A stretch of DNA of 64,000 nucleotides from Paraburkholderia aromaticivorans (GTDB taxonomy: Bacteria > Pseudomonadota > Gammaproteobacteria > Burkholderiales > Burkholderiaceae): the NCBI RefSeq assembly GCF_012689525.1, contig NZ_CP051515.1:3410001-3474000 (forward strand), in the 5' to 3' direction. The translations under genes were made by a program, and so were the position numbers. Numbering within the stretch: position 1 is the stretch's first letter; each line of letters opens with the position of its first letter. Below the pieces are notes generated by a model. It did not search any database. It saw only the letters and a list, made by a program, of their open reading frames with translations, and was not told where the DNA came from. This document shows positions 7,530-15,958 of this stretch, piece after piece.

Positions 7530-8381
7530 ATGAAAGTTCTCGATCTCGATGCGGTCCGGGCGTTCGTGCTGGTCGCCGACCTGCATAGCTTCACGCGTGC
7601 CGCGGACGCGCTCGACACGACCCAATCGGCCGTCAGTTTGAAACTCAAGCGGCTCGAAGCCCATTTGGGCAAGCAATTGCTGGAGCGCACGCCGCGCGTG
7701 GTGCGCCTTTCCGCGGACGGTAACGCGTTCCTCAGCGCCGCACGCGACCTGCTGAACGCGCATGAACGCGCGCTGGGGTCGCTGTCAGTCGAACGCCGGC
7801 GGCTCGCGTTGGGGCTCAGCGAGCACGTCGCGGGACCGGACTTGCCGCTTCTGCTCGGCAAACTCAATGCGCACGATCCGGGGCTGGTGATCGAACTGCA
7901 TCTGGGCACGTCGGCCGCGCTGCTCGCGCAATTCGACGAACGCCGCCTCGACGCGGTGATCGTCCGCTATGGCGCCGACGAACCGCCGCGCGACGACGCC
8001 CAGGTGCTCTTCAGCGAACCGCTCGGCTGGCTCGCCACGCCGGCATGGCTGCCGCGAGTCGGCGAGCCGTTGGCGCTCGCGCTGCTGAGCCCGCCGTGCA
8101 ACGTGCGCGACGTGGCGCTGCGAACCCTCGCGCAGGCCGGCGTCGGCTGGCAGGAGGTGTTCGTCGGTGGCGGCGTGGCGGCTGTCGGTGCGGCCGTGGC
8201 GGCGGGACTGGCGGTGTCGCCGCTGGCGCGTCGCGTGGCGCCGCGCGGTCTGATCGACGTCGGCCCGCGGCTGGGTTTGCCGACGCTGCCGGAATCGCGC
8301 GTGACGCTGCATTCGCGGGTTAGGGACGAGCGGTCGGCGGAGACGTTGCGGCTGGTGACGAATGGGTTGGCGATGCAATGA
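7530..8381 (+). CDS. LysR-family transcription regulator
   Basis: A 283-residue regulator. The N-terminal helix-turn-helix reads LDAVRAFVLVADLHSFTRAA then TTQSAVSLKLKRLEAHLGKQ, followed by a linker helix and a substrate-binding-like domain to the end. The effector is unknown. Its divergent position next to the tautomerase gene suggests it controls that gene and itself. A second LysR gene starts 85 bases downstream on the same strand. Confidence 0.87.
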   Translation: MKVLDLDAVRAFVLVADLHSFTRAADALDTTQSAVSLKLKRLEAHLGKQLLERTPRVVRLSADGNAFLSAARDLLNAHERALGSLSVERRRLALGLSEHVAGPDLPLLLGKLNAHDPGLVIELHLGTSAALLAQFDERRLDAVIVRYGADEPPRDDAQVLFSEPLGWLATPAWLPRVGEPLALALLSPPCNVRDVALRTLAQAGVGWQEVFVGGGVAAVGAAVAAGLAVSPLARRVAPRGLIDVGPRLGLPTLPESRVTLHSRVRDERSAETLRLVTNGLAMQ

Positions 8382-8466
8382 CCAAACGACTCGCCGCCTT
8401 CGCCCGCGGATAAACTTCGCCGGCTTTCGCTTAAGGTAGGAAAGACAACCCTTTCAAAGTAGATCC

Positions 8467-9390
8467 GTGGACCTCGACCCCCGACAAACCACCGCCGTCC
8501 GCGCGGTCATCGAAACCGGCAGCTTCGAGCAGGCCGCTGTGCGGCTGAACCTCACGTCGTCGGCGGTATCGCAGCGTGTGCGTGCGCTCGAAACACGGCT
8601 TGGCAATCCGCTGATCGTGCGCACGCGGCCGTGCCGTGCGACGCAGATGGGCCAGCGTCTGTTGCAATATCTGCGGCGCGCCGCCCTGCTCGAAGACGAT
8701 TTCGCCAGCGATCTGGCAGGCGCGAACGAAGCGCTCCTCAGCGTCGCCGCCGCCGTCAACGCGGACACGCTATCGACGTGGTTTTTCCCGGCCCTCTCCG
8801 ACATCCTGCTGCAGGAAAACGTACTGCTCGACCTGACCGTCGACGACCAGGACCACACGCACGCCCTGCTCGCCTCCGGCCTCGCGATCGGCTGCATCAC
8901 CACCGAACCGGCGCCCATGCGCGGCTGTTTCGCCGAGCGGCTCGGCGCCATGCGTTACCGGCTGGTAGCGTCGGCGGTGTTCGTGGCGCGGTGGTTTCCG
9001 AATGGCTTGACACGCGAAAGTGCGCGCCGCGCGCCGGTGATCCTGTCTTCACGCAAGGATGCGTTGCAGGCGCATTTTCTCGAGACGCGCTTCGGCCTGC
9101 CGCCGGAAGCCTATCCCTGTCACTACGTTCCCGCGCCGGTCCCGCGTTACATGGCGATCCAGCGCGGCCTCGCGTATGGCATGGTGCCCGAACTGGAATT
9201 CGGCGATGCCGTCGAGCGCGGCGAGCTGATCGACCTCGCGCCGAAGCAACCTACCGATGTCGAGTTGTACTGGCACGCGTGGAAGGTCCAGTCGCCGCGC
9301 CTGGAAAAGCTGTCGGCGCGCATCGTCGAACTTGGACGCACGGCGTTAGGGCCGCCGGGCAGCAAGCCGAAACGCAAACGCGCGGCTTGA
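8467..9390 (+). CDS. ArgP/LysG-type LysR regulator
   Basis: A 307-residue LysR protein whose N-terminus (DLDPRQTTAVRAVIETGSFE, SSAVSQRVRALETRLG) and effector domain resemble ArgP (IciA), which senses lysine and arginine and activates the LysE/ArgO amino-acid exporter. It uses a GTG start at 8467. No LysE/ArgO gene lies beside it in this window, so its target must be elsewhere. The C-terminus ends in a basic tail, KPKRKRAA. Confidence 0.8.
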   Translation: MDLDPRQTTAVRAVIETGSFEQAAVRLNLTSSAVSQRVRALETRLGNPLIVRTRPCRATQMGQRLLQYLRRAALLEDDFASDLAGANEALLSVAAAVNADTLSTWFFPALSDILLQENVLLDLTVDDQDHTHALLASGLAIGCITTEPAPMRGCFAERLGAMRYRLVASAVFVARWFPNGLTRESARRAPVILSSRKDALQAHFLETRFGLPPEAYPCHYVPAPVPRYMAIQRGLAYGMVPELEFGDAVERGELIDLAPKQPTDVELYWHAWKVQSPRLEKLSARIVELGRTALGPPGSKPKRKRAA

Positions 9391-9397
9391 TTGCGGA

Positions 9398-10021
9398 TCA
9401 GTGGAGAATCGGCGGCAGCGAACCGCTGCTGGCGGTAGCGGGATTGCTCGTTGCGTTCGCCGGATTGGCGCTAACGTTTGCGGATGGCGGCGGCACATTC
9501 ACGTGAGATGCCGCCGGTGTCGCCGCGCCGGTTTTCGCCGCGACCTTAGCCGTTTGCGGATGAGCCTGACGAGCCGGGACCACCAGATTCGCGCGCACGA
9601 CCTTGCCCTGCCCGGTTTTCGTCTGGACCAACTGCGCGCGCGGCTTTTTACTCTGCGCCGTCACTGCCGTTTTCGATTTGGTTTTGCCTGCGTGCGTTGC
9701 GTTGATCCCGCTCTTCGTGGCGCCCTTGGCGGCTACCTTGTTCACGCCAGCATGGGCCGCGGGTTGATTAGCGTGCGCTGTCGTCGCTACGACGTGCTTC
9801 GAAGCGGCCTTTGAAGCGGCCTTTGAAGCGGCCTTCGACGCCGTCTTCGAACCGGCATTAGACTTAACCTTAGCCGTCCCCGGCTTCGTCTTGGCCTGCC
9901 TGGTGACATGCCCGCTCGCTTCAGGCGGGTTCCACACTTCGGCATAACCGGCGGCCGTCGCCGCGCCCGACACACACCACACGGCAAGCGCCGCTCCTGC
10001 TGCTACTGCTCGAACGCCCAT
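9398..10021 (-). CDS. Secreted low-complexity Ala/Lys/Thr-rich protein, unknown function
   Basis: A 207-residue protein with a signal peptide (MGVRAVAAGAALAVWCVSGA, cleavage after ATAA). A disordered region follows, made almost only of Ala, Lys, Thr, Ser, Asn and Val, resembling histone-H1-like or linker sequences. It contains four AASK-type units. No conserved domain is recognised. The composition strongly favours this frame over its neighbours. It ends seven bases from the ArgP-like gene stop on the other strand. It may be an envelope-associated basic protein; that is a guess. Confidence 0.6.
   Translation of the reverse strand: MGVRAVAAGAALAVWCVSGAATAAGYAEVWNPPEASGHVTRQAKTKPGTAKVKSNAGSKTASKAASKAASKAASKHVVATTAHANQPAAHAGVNKVAAKGATKSGINATHAGKTKSKTAVTAQSKKPRAQLVQTKTGQGKVVRANLVVPARQAHPQTAKVAAKTGAATPAASHVNVPPPSANVSANPANATSNPATASSGSLPPILH
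9801..9836 (-). repeat. Three 12-bp tandem repeats inside the secreted-protein gene
   Basis: The unit GAAGCGGCCTTT occurs three times head to tail, the last copy with one change at its final base. It encodes repeated SKAA units and could expand or contract without breaking the frame. Confidence 0.8.
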
Positions 10022-10072
10022 CTCCTGCTTCTCCTGATCTTCGACTCCATGACGAGCCGGGATTATATTCTC

Positions 10073-10120
10073 TTGCTAAAATCCATATTTAGACTAATAT
10101 CAATTTCAAGTACAAATTAG
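10073..10120 (+). promoter_or_regulatory. AT-rich promoter/operator of the RES/Xre module
   Basis: A -35 TTGCTA (10073-10078), 16-base spacer and -10-like TAATAT (10095-10100) precede nested inverted repeats: CTAAT (10094-10098) with ATTAG (10116-10120), and AATTT (10102-10106) with AAATT (10114-10118). The region is far richer in A+T than its surroundings. Overlap of repeats and promoter is what autorepression by the antitoxin would need. Confidence 0.5.
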
Positions 10121-10133
10121 GACTTACCCGCTC

Positions 10134-10571
10134 ATGGCTCACGCTGCCCGTGCCACCCAGCCTGAAGCGCCGATTCGTCGGCCGGTTTCGGAACCCACGC
10201 TAACGGAAATGTCCGCGGCGGGTCTGCGCGCGTTCTTCAACATTGCGCGCGACTGGAACCTGAGCGCGGAAGAACAGATCGTGCTGCTCGGTTCGCCGGG
10301 CCGTTCCACTTACTTCAAATGGAAGGCGGCGCCTGAAACGGCCCGCCTCGGGCGCGACACGCTCGAACGCCTGTCGCTGCTGCTCGGCATCTACAAGGCG
10401 CTGCAAATCCTGCTGCCGCAAGCCAGTGCCGCCGACACCTGGATCAAACGCCCCAACAGCGCGCCGCCGTTCGGCGGCCGCCGCGCGCTGGACCGCATGC
10501 TGGCGGGCAACATCAGCGACCTCGTGGCCGTGCGCCAGTATCTCGACGCAATGCGAGGCGGCTGGGCGTGA
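10134..10571 (+). CDS. Xre/MbcA/ParS-type antitoxin (DUF2384)
   Basis: A 145-residue antitoxin partner of a RES toxin. An Xre-like helical region spans about residues 30-85 (RAFFNIARDWNLSAEEQIVL, GRSTYFKW). The MbcA/ParS/Xre toxin-binding domain covers residues 100-145 (WIKRPNSAPPFGGRRALDRM, then NISDLVAVRQYLDAMRGGW). It would bind and block the RES active site and repress its own promoter. Its TGA overlaps the GTG start of the toxin gene, so the two are translationally coupled. Confidence 0.9.
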   Translation: MAHAARATQPEAPIRRPVSEPTLTEMSAAGLRAFFNIARDWNLSAEEQIVLLGSPGRSTYFKWKAAPETARLGRDTLERLSLLLGIYKALQILLPQASAADTWIKRPNSAPPFGGRRALDRMLAGNISDLVAVRQYLDAMRGGWA

Positions 10572-11269
10572 CACAACCGCATTGGCAGGACCGCTGGCGC
10601 ACGGCGCCGCTCGATTGGTCGCCCGCGTATCGCGTGATTCCGACGCGCTTTCCGGCCGTCAATCTGTTCGATCGGGTCGCCTCGCCGGGAGATTTCGACG
10701 CCCTATACGCGCTCGAAGCCATGACCAACGACCGTCTGCGCACGGAAATCGGCGAACTCGATCTGGTGCCGCGCGACGAGCGCCGCTTCGGACCGGGCTA
10801 CGGGCCGATCATGGCCGCATTGACGCATCTGAATCCGCTCGGCAGCCGTTTCTCCGACGGCACGTACGGCGTCTTCTATTGCGCCCGTTCACGCGCCACC
10901 GCGATCGCCGAAACGCGTTATCACACGGGGAAGTTTCTGGAAGCGACGGCCGAGCCGCCCATGCGTCAGCAGATGCGTCTATACACCGTCGTCGCTCACG
11001 GCAACGTGGTGGATATTCGTGACGACACGTCGGTGGATCTTGCGGTGCTGTCGCCGGACGACTACCTGGCCGGACAGTCGCTCGGCCGGGCCGTCCGCGA
11101 GGCGGGTGCGCCGGGTATCGCGTATCCGTCGGTGCGGGATGACGGCGGCGAATGCCTCGCCGCGTTCAAAACCACGCTGCTGCGCGACTGCCATCACGCG
11201 GCGTATCTGGAATACAACTGGAACGGCACGAGCGTGGATATGGTGTTCGAACTCAACCAGGTCGGCTGA
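10568..11269 (+). CDS. RES-domain toxin (NAD+ phosphorylase type)
   Basis: A 233-residue RES toxin, a family named after conserved Arg, Glu and Ser and shown in other bacteria to destroy NAD+. Candidate residues here are Arg22 (AYRVIPTRFP), Glu115 (ATAIAETRYH) and Ser188 (AYPSVRDDGG). The GTG at 10568 overlaps the antitoxin stop (GTGA). At 233 residues it is longer than many RES toxins (about 150-180), with the extra length in the segment 40-85. All key motifs look intact, so the toxin is probably active. Confidence 0.88.
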   Translation: MTQPHWQDRWRTAPLDWSPAYRVIPTRFPAVNLFDRVASPGDFDALYALEAMTNDRLRTEIGELDLVPRDERRFGPGYGPIMAALTHLNPLGSRFSDGTYGVFYCARSRATAIAETRYHTGKFLEATAEPPMRQQMRLYTVVAHGNVVDIRDDTSVDLAVLSPDDYLAGQSLGRAVREAGAPGIAYPSVRDDGGECLAAFKTTLLRDCHHAAYLEYNWNGTSVDMVFELNQVG

Positions 11270-11324
11270 TCGCGCGGCCTCAATGGTCGGCGTGTGGCCG
11301 GCGTGTGGTCGGTGCGCGCCGCCG

Positions 11325-12062
11325 TCAAGGGAGCGCCAGCGCCGCGGCGCCTTCCGCGCGCGCCTCTTCGGTCGAGATCGACCAGCGCCGCAACGCGAGC
11401 GGCTCCACGATTGTGAGCTTGCCGCCCGGCCCGAACGCGCCAGTGTCGATGAACAGCTGTGAGCCGACCTGCTTGATGTCGCGCATCGGCGTGTGGCCGC
11501 AATAAGTCAGCGAGAGACCGCGCTGCCGCTGCGGATCGCCATTGCCCAACGCCAGGTCGCGGCCCCACAGCAATCGCTGGCGGGTGTCCTCGGAAAAATT
11601 CCCCGCGTCGAGCTCCGCGTCTGAGCCGAAGAATTCGGCATGCAGAACATTGAAGCGCTCCTTGCCGCTGCCGACCACGCGCGCAAGCGGCAACCCGCGC
11701 AAGACTTCCGCGTAATGCTGCAAGCGTTCGTCGGATAATTGCGCCGCCCAGATGCCGCCGATTCCGTACCACCACTGACGCCGCAAGCGTCCGTCGGCGA
11801 CGGCGCACAGCGTGTCTTCGTGATTGCCGAGCACGGCAAAAAACCACGGCTTGTCGAGCAGCGCCAACGCCAGTTCGGAATGCTCGCCACGATCCACCAG
11901 ATCGCCGACCGAAAACAACCGGTCCCGCGCCGGATCGAACGTGATCACGCGCAGCAGATAGCGCAATGCATCGACGCAGCCATGCAGATCGCCGACCACG
12001 AAGTCGCGGCCGCTCTGGTTGACCGGGTGATGCTGGACGGAATTGACGAGTACGGAAGCCAT
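11325..12062 (-). CDS. PPP-family metallophosphoesterase
   Basis: A 245-residue phosphatase related to phage lambda phosphatase, PrpA and ApaH. The metal-binding signatures are in order: GDLHG (about residue 23), GDLVDRG and GNHE, with GHTP near residue 190. Such enzymes remove phosphate from proteins or split diadenosine polyphosphates; the substrate here is unknown. The ATG at 12062 starts the conserved part; an in-frame ATG at 12083 is equally possible because neither has a strong ribosome site. It is convergent with the RES toxin gene and not obviously part of that module. Confidence 0.82.
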   Translation of the reverse strand: MASVLVNSVQHHPVNQSGRDFVVGDLHGCVDALRYLLRVITFDPARDRLFSVGDLVDRGEHSELALALLDKPWFFAVLGNHEDTLCAVADGRLRRQWWYGIGGIWAAQLSDERLQHYAEVLRGLPLARVVGSGKERFNVLHAEFFGSDAELDAGNFSEDTRQRLLWGRDLALGNGDPQRQRGLSLTYCGHTPMRDIKQVGSQLFIDTGAFGPGGKLTIVEPLALRRWSISTEEARAEGAAALALP

Positions 12063-12206
12063 GGGTTCATGATAATGCGGCATCCGCGATGCGTATGCGC
12101 GCTGCCCATCGTTTCTTGGCGCCGCAAGAGCGAGAATGACGCAAATCAACGCAAAAGCGGCGCGTTTCCGGCAGGCCTTACCGGAAACACACCGTCTGCG
12201 TGGTCA

Positions 12207-13634
12207 CTATTGCTGAGTTCGCAATTTGCCGACTTGATCGGCCGTCACGGTCGACTGGGGATTGCCGAACTGTTTGGTCACATAGTTGGTGATGGCGGCC
12301 ACCTGGTCGTCGGTGAGTTGATTGGCGAAAGCGGGCATCAACACGTCCGCCTGTTTCGTCGTACGAGTGACGCCGTGCAGGATCACCATGGCCAGATTGT
12401 TGGCATCGCTCGCGCCCACCACGGAATTGTGAATCAGCGACGGATACGCCCCCGGCGCGCTCGCGCCGACGCCTTGGCCCGTCCAGCCATGGCAGCTCGC
12501 GCAATTGGCGACGAACAACTGCGCACCGTTCACGGCATGGACGGCGGTGCCGCGCAGCGCCGTCACGTCGTCGGCGGGATTGCCCCACTGGTCGCGCGGG
12601 CGCGATTCGCCGCCGCTGATCGGCGGCACCGCGCGCAGATACGCGACGATCGAGCCGAGATCCTCACGCGTCAGATATTGCGTGCTGTCGGTCACCACTT
12701 CGGCCATCGGTCCGGCCGCATTGGCACGGCCCGGCGCCGCACCGGTCGACAGATACGACACCAGTTCGTCGTCGCTCCAGTTGCCCACGCCGCTGGTTTT
12801 GTCGGACGTGATGTTGTACGCGTGCCAGCCGGCCTGCACCGCGCCGGAGAAACGCGCACTCGACTTCAAACCCTGCGTGAAATTGCGCGGCGTATGACAT
12901 TCCTCGCAATGCGCGAGCCCTTGCACCAGATACGCGCCGCGATTCCATTCGGCGCTTTGCTTGGGATCGGGCACGAAGCGGCCCTCGGTGAAATTGAACA
13001 GGTTCCAGAACACCATCAGCCAGCGCTGATTGAACGGGAAATTCAGGCTGTTGCCCGCCGGCGTGTAGTGGATCGGCGTGAGTGTGTTCAGATACGCGCG
13101 AATGGCCAGCACGTCCTGATCGGTGACCTTGGTGTACTCCGCATACGGGAAGGCCGGATACAGGCGCTCGCCGCCTTTGCCGATGCCCTCATGCATGGCG
13201 CGCAGAAAATCGGCGTCGCTCCATTGACCGATGCCCGTATCCGGATCGGGCGTGATGTTCGGCGTCACGATGGTGCCGAACGGCGTGTTGATCGACAGCC
13301 CGCCCGCGAACGGCCGCGCTTTGTCCGCGGTGTGGCACGCCACGCAATCGCCGGCGCGTGCGAGGTATTCGCCGCGCTTGACCAGGTCGCTGCCGGCCGC
13401 CGTCACCGGCAAGGCCGCGCCGCTGATCGCTTGCGAGGCGTCGTCGGCGCGGGCCTGCGTAATCGGCAGTTCATCGTTGCGTTGCGTGTTGGGACCGTGC
13501 GCCTCATACCAGGCGACATACAGCGCGAACAGCGAAAAAATCGCGGCCAGCGTCGCGACCCTGAGGTGGTGGCGGCGGCGGGCGTTCTGCACCAGCGCAT
13601 CGAGCGGCTGCACGCGAGAGGTGTTCTTCGTCAT
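12207..13634 (-). CDS. Triheme cytochrome c subunit of FAD glucose dehydrogenase
   Basis: A 475-residue periplasmic cytochrome c anchored by an N-terminal membrane helix (VATLAAIFSLFALYVAWY). It has three heme c sites, CVACH (97-101), CEECH (from 243) and CASCH (from 378). This is the electron-transfer (beta) subunit of the three-part dehydrogenase encoded by this operon and passes electrons from the flavoprotein to the ubiquinone pool. The ATG at 13634 is preceded by GGAGAG at a good distance; the upstream ATG at 13664 falls inside the flavoprotein gene. The start is 20 bases beyond the flavoprotein stop, so the genes are coupled. Confidence 0.88.
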   Translation of the reverse strand: MTKNTSRVQPLDALVQNARRRHHLRVATLAAIFSLFALYVAWYEAHGPNTQRNDELPITQARADDASQAISGAALPVTAAGSDLVKRGEYLARAGDCVACHTADKARPFAGGLSINTPFGTIVTPNITPDPDTGIGQWSDADFLRAMHEGIGKGGERLYPAFPYAEYTKVTDQDVLAIRAYLNTLTPIHYTPAGNSLNFPFNQRWLMVFWNLFNFTEGRFVPDPKQSAEWNRGAYLVQGLAHCEECHTPRNFTQGLKSSARFSGAVQAGWHAYNITSDKTSGVGNWSDDELVSYLSTGAAPGRANAAGPMAEVVTDSTQYLTREDLGSIVAYLRAVPPISGGESRPRDQWGNPADDVTALRGTAVHAVNGAQLFVANCASCHGWTGQGVGASAPGAYPSLIHNSVVGASDANNLAMVILHGVTRTTKQADVLMPAFANQLTDDQVAAITNYVTKQFGNPQSTVTADQVGKLRTQQ

Positions 13635-13653
13635 TGTGGCTCTCCGTTCACGC

Positions 13654-15255
13654 TCAGATTTCACGCTTGAGCTTGTCGGCCAGCTTCAGCGACAAGGCCG
13701 CAATCGTCAGCGTGCAATTCACCGATGCCGCGGTCGGCATCACGCCGCTGCTGGCGATGAACAGATTGGAGTGGTCGTGCGTGCGGCAATCCGCATCGAC
13801 GACCGAATCCGCCGGATCGCTGCCCATGATCGTGGTGCCCATGATGTGATTGTTCGGCGCGAAGGTGTCGTCGAAAGTGACCTCGGCGCCGCCGAACAGC
13901 GCGGCGATCTGCGCATACAGCTCGTGCGTGTTGGCCGCGCTTTTCTTCACGTAGTCGTTGATCGAGTAGTAGATTTCCGGCTGCGGAATGCCGAGCGAAT
14001 CCTTGTGATCCGCCGACGGCACCACGCGGTTCTGCGGCTCGGCCAGATGCTCATGGAAGCTGTTGATACTCAGCGTGCGCGCCGCGCGGTCGCGTATCTG
14101 CCGGTCGAGTTCGGCGCCGGTCAGACCTTTTTTCAGCAGGTCGGCGGTCACGCTCATCGTCGGCACGCCGTTCGAGAGATGCAGCTTTTTCGCGGCGTAG
14201 TCCGAACGGAACGCGCCATCGCGGAAATTGACGACCGAGGTCATCTCCATCGGTCCGCGTCCGGGCCATAGCGGTTCATTGGCGAGGAACGTGACGCCCG
14301 TGCCCGGATGGTCCATCAGATTGCGACCCACCTGGTCGGAACTGTTGCCGACGCCGTGCGGAAATTTATCGGACGTCGACATCAGCATCAGCTTCGGCGT
14401 TTCGATGCCGTTCGCGGCGAGCACGAACAGTTTGCCGGTCACGCGCGTGCTGTTGCCGTTCGGGTCCTTGTAGTGGACCGCGGTGATCAGCCCTTTGTTG
14501 TCCGCTTCGACGCGATACACCACCGCTTCGGGAATCAGTTTCGCGCCGGCCTGTTCGGCTTTCTCCGCATGCGCGACGCCGTTGTACATCGCGGCGATCG
14601 GGCAGATCGGCATGCAGTTGTTGTTGCCGCAGCAGGTGGGCCGCGCGTCGTACGGACGGCTGTTGCGCGCCACCGGCTCGGGCACGACCTTGAAGCCTTG
14701 CGCATTGAGCACGTCGCTGAAACGCTGATCCATATACGAGAGCGGAAGCTGGCTCATCGGATACGGTTTCGAGCGTGGCGAGCCGAGATCGATCGAACTG
14801 CCGGGGCCGGACACGCCGAGCTGCACTTCAGCCGCCGAATACCACGGCTCCAGCGTTTCATACGGATAAGGCCAGTCGCGTCCCACGCCGTACAGCTTGT
14901 GCAACTGGAAGTCCGACGGCAACAGCCGCCACGCGGCCGCCGCCCAATGCCAGGTCGTGCCACCCACCAGCCGCAGGTACTGCGAGCTATACGGATAGTC
15001 GCCTTTCTGGATCAGATAATTGTTGGCGGGAGCGTACTCGGGATGCGGCGCGTAGGGCGTCGATGGATACGGCGTCGCGAAGTCCGACTTGACCGGCGAG
15101 TTGCGGAAGTTCTCGACGATCTGCCAACGCGGAATGCGCGGCCCGGCTTCGAGCAGAATCACCGACGCGCCGGCCAGCGCCATCTGATGCGCGACCAGTC
15201 CGCCCGCCACGCCCGAACCGACCACGACGATATCGGCGGAATTTGAGTTTGCCAT
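13654..15255 (-). CDS. FAD glucose dehydrogenase flavoprotein (GMC) subunit
   Basis: A 533-residue GMC oxidoreductase, the catalytic (alpha) subunit. The FAD-binding motif is VVVGSGVAGGLVAHQ near the N-terminus with LLEAGPR after it. The cysteine cluster CCGNNNCMPIC (Cys208, 209, 214, 218) matches the 3Fe-4S ligands of the Burkholderia cepacia FAD glucose dehydrogenase, which this protein closely resembles along its length (GGTTWHWA, GRNLMDHPGTG, FAPNNHIMGTTIMG). The His of NNHIMGT is the likely catalytic base region. It oxidises a sugar, probably glucose or sorbitol, in the periplasm. It has no signal peptide and is expected to travel with the small Tat subunit. AGAGGG precedes the ATG. Confidence 0.9.
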   Translation of the reverse strand: MANSNSADIVVVGSGVAGGLVAHQMALAGASVILLEAGPRIPRWQIVENFRNSPVKSDFATPYPSTPYAPHPEYAPANNYLIQKGDYPYSSQYLRLVGGTTWHWAAAAWRLLPSDFQLHKLYGVGRDWPYPYETLEPWYSAAEVQLGVSGPGSSIDLGSPRSKPYPMSQLPLSYMDQRFSDVLNAQGFKVVPEPVARNSRPYDARPTCCGNNNCMPICPIAAMYNGVAHAEKAEQAGAKLIPEAVVYRVEADNKGLITAVHYKDPNGNSTRVTGKLFVLAANGIETPKLMLMSTSDKFPHGVGNSSDQVGRNLMDHPGTGVTFLANEPLWPGRGPMEMTSVVNFRDGAFRSDYAAKKLHLSNGVPTMSVTADLLKKGLTGAELDRQIRDRAARTLSINSFHEHLAEPQNRVVPSADHKDSLGIPQPEIYYSINDYVKKSAANTHELYAQIAALFGGAEVTFDDTFAPNNHIMGTTIMGSDPADSVVDADCRTHDHSNLFIASSGVMPTAASVNCTLTIAALSLKLADKLKREI

Positions 15256-15364
15256 TGTTGCCCTCTTGCTGGCTTGCTGTGCTTGTTATGCTTGCTGTAT
15301 TCACGTACCGGCGCTGCGTCGAATGATTCAATCAAGCGATGCGGCACGCGCGAGAGGAACGTCG

Positions 15365-15958
15365 TTAAGCGCTCAGCGGTTTCTTGGCCCAGTAGAACGG
15401 CACGTCCCGGCAATAGGACGGAATCGTGAGCACGTCCTTGACGGGCTCGAACATCAACGCCTTTTCATAAGCGACCACGTCGACATGCGGCATCTCGCCG
15501 ACAAGGCCGAGATACCACGCGCGCATGATCGCGCTCACGGATTTCGCGAGCGCGGGCTGGTCGACTTGCAAAGCCTGCGCGACGGTATCGGACGGTACGC
15601 CGCCATGACCTTGCAGCCATGTGTTGAGCGCAGCGACGTTCTGCGTGAACTGACTGTCCGATTTGACGAGGGCGTCGTAGACGCGTTTGCCGAGCGGGGC
15701 ATCGAAGCCCGTGCGGCCGGTGAGGCGCTGCGAGAGTGCGAGGAAAGCGTCGAGCCCGCCGCCTGCGGGCGTATCGGCAAACGCTGGGGCGATCCATGAA
15801 AGCGAGCGGCCGGCGCCGGCAAACGCGAGCGCCGCGGCCGCCGCGCATGCACCGAGCACCCACGCTCTGCGCGAGGCGGAAAACGATGCTGACAGCGACA
15901 ACTCTGCTGGATGCGTCACTTCGTGGTGCGCATCATTATTGTTGGGTACATCTGTCAT
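15365..15958 (-). CDS. FAD glucose/sorbitol dehydrogenase small subunit
   Basis: A 197-residue gamma subunit of the sugar dehydrogenase. A twin-arginine-like signal (SRRAWVLGACAAAAALAFAG, cleavage near AFADTPA) carries it and, in the known enzyme, its folded flavoprotein partner through the Tat pathway. The mature part matches the sorbitol-dehydrogenase-family small subunit (LDAFLALSQRLTGR, MRAWYLGLVG). It is the first gene of the operon gamma-alpha-beta, with GGAGTC a few bases before its ATG. It is needed for export and maturation of the complex and has no catalytic residues itself. Confidence 0.87.
   Translation of the reverse strand: MTDVPNNNDAHHEVTHPAELSLSASFSASRRAWVLGACAAAAALAFAGAGRSLSWIAPAFADTPAGGGLDAFLALSQRLTGRTGFDAPLGKRVYDALVKSDSQFTQNVAALNTWLQGHGGVPSDTVAQALQVDQPALAKSVSAIMRAWYLGLVGEMPHVDVVAYEKALMFEPVKDVLTIPSYCRDVPFYWAKKPLSA

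Noticed and set aside
6000..12060. Possible genomic island with integrase or att repeats around the toxin-antitoxin genes
   Set aside because: No integrase, tRNA, transposase or flanking direct repeats were seen; only the TA promoter is compositionally odd.
421..12060. CRISPR arrays or spaced repeats
   Set aside because: No regularly spaced 25-40 base repeats were found here or elsewhere in the window; all repeats seen are short tandem or inverted ones.
11739..13670. A 643-codon plus-strand frame across the phosphatase and cytochrome genes
   Set aside because: It crosses two real minus-strand genes and their gap, is Arg/His-rich and matches no family; a GC shadow.
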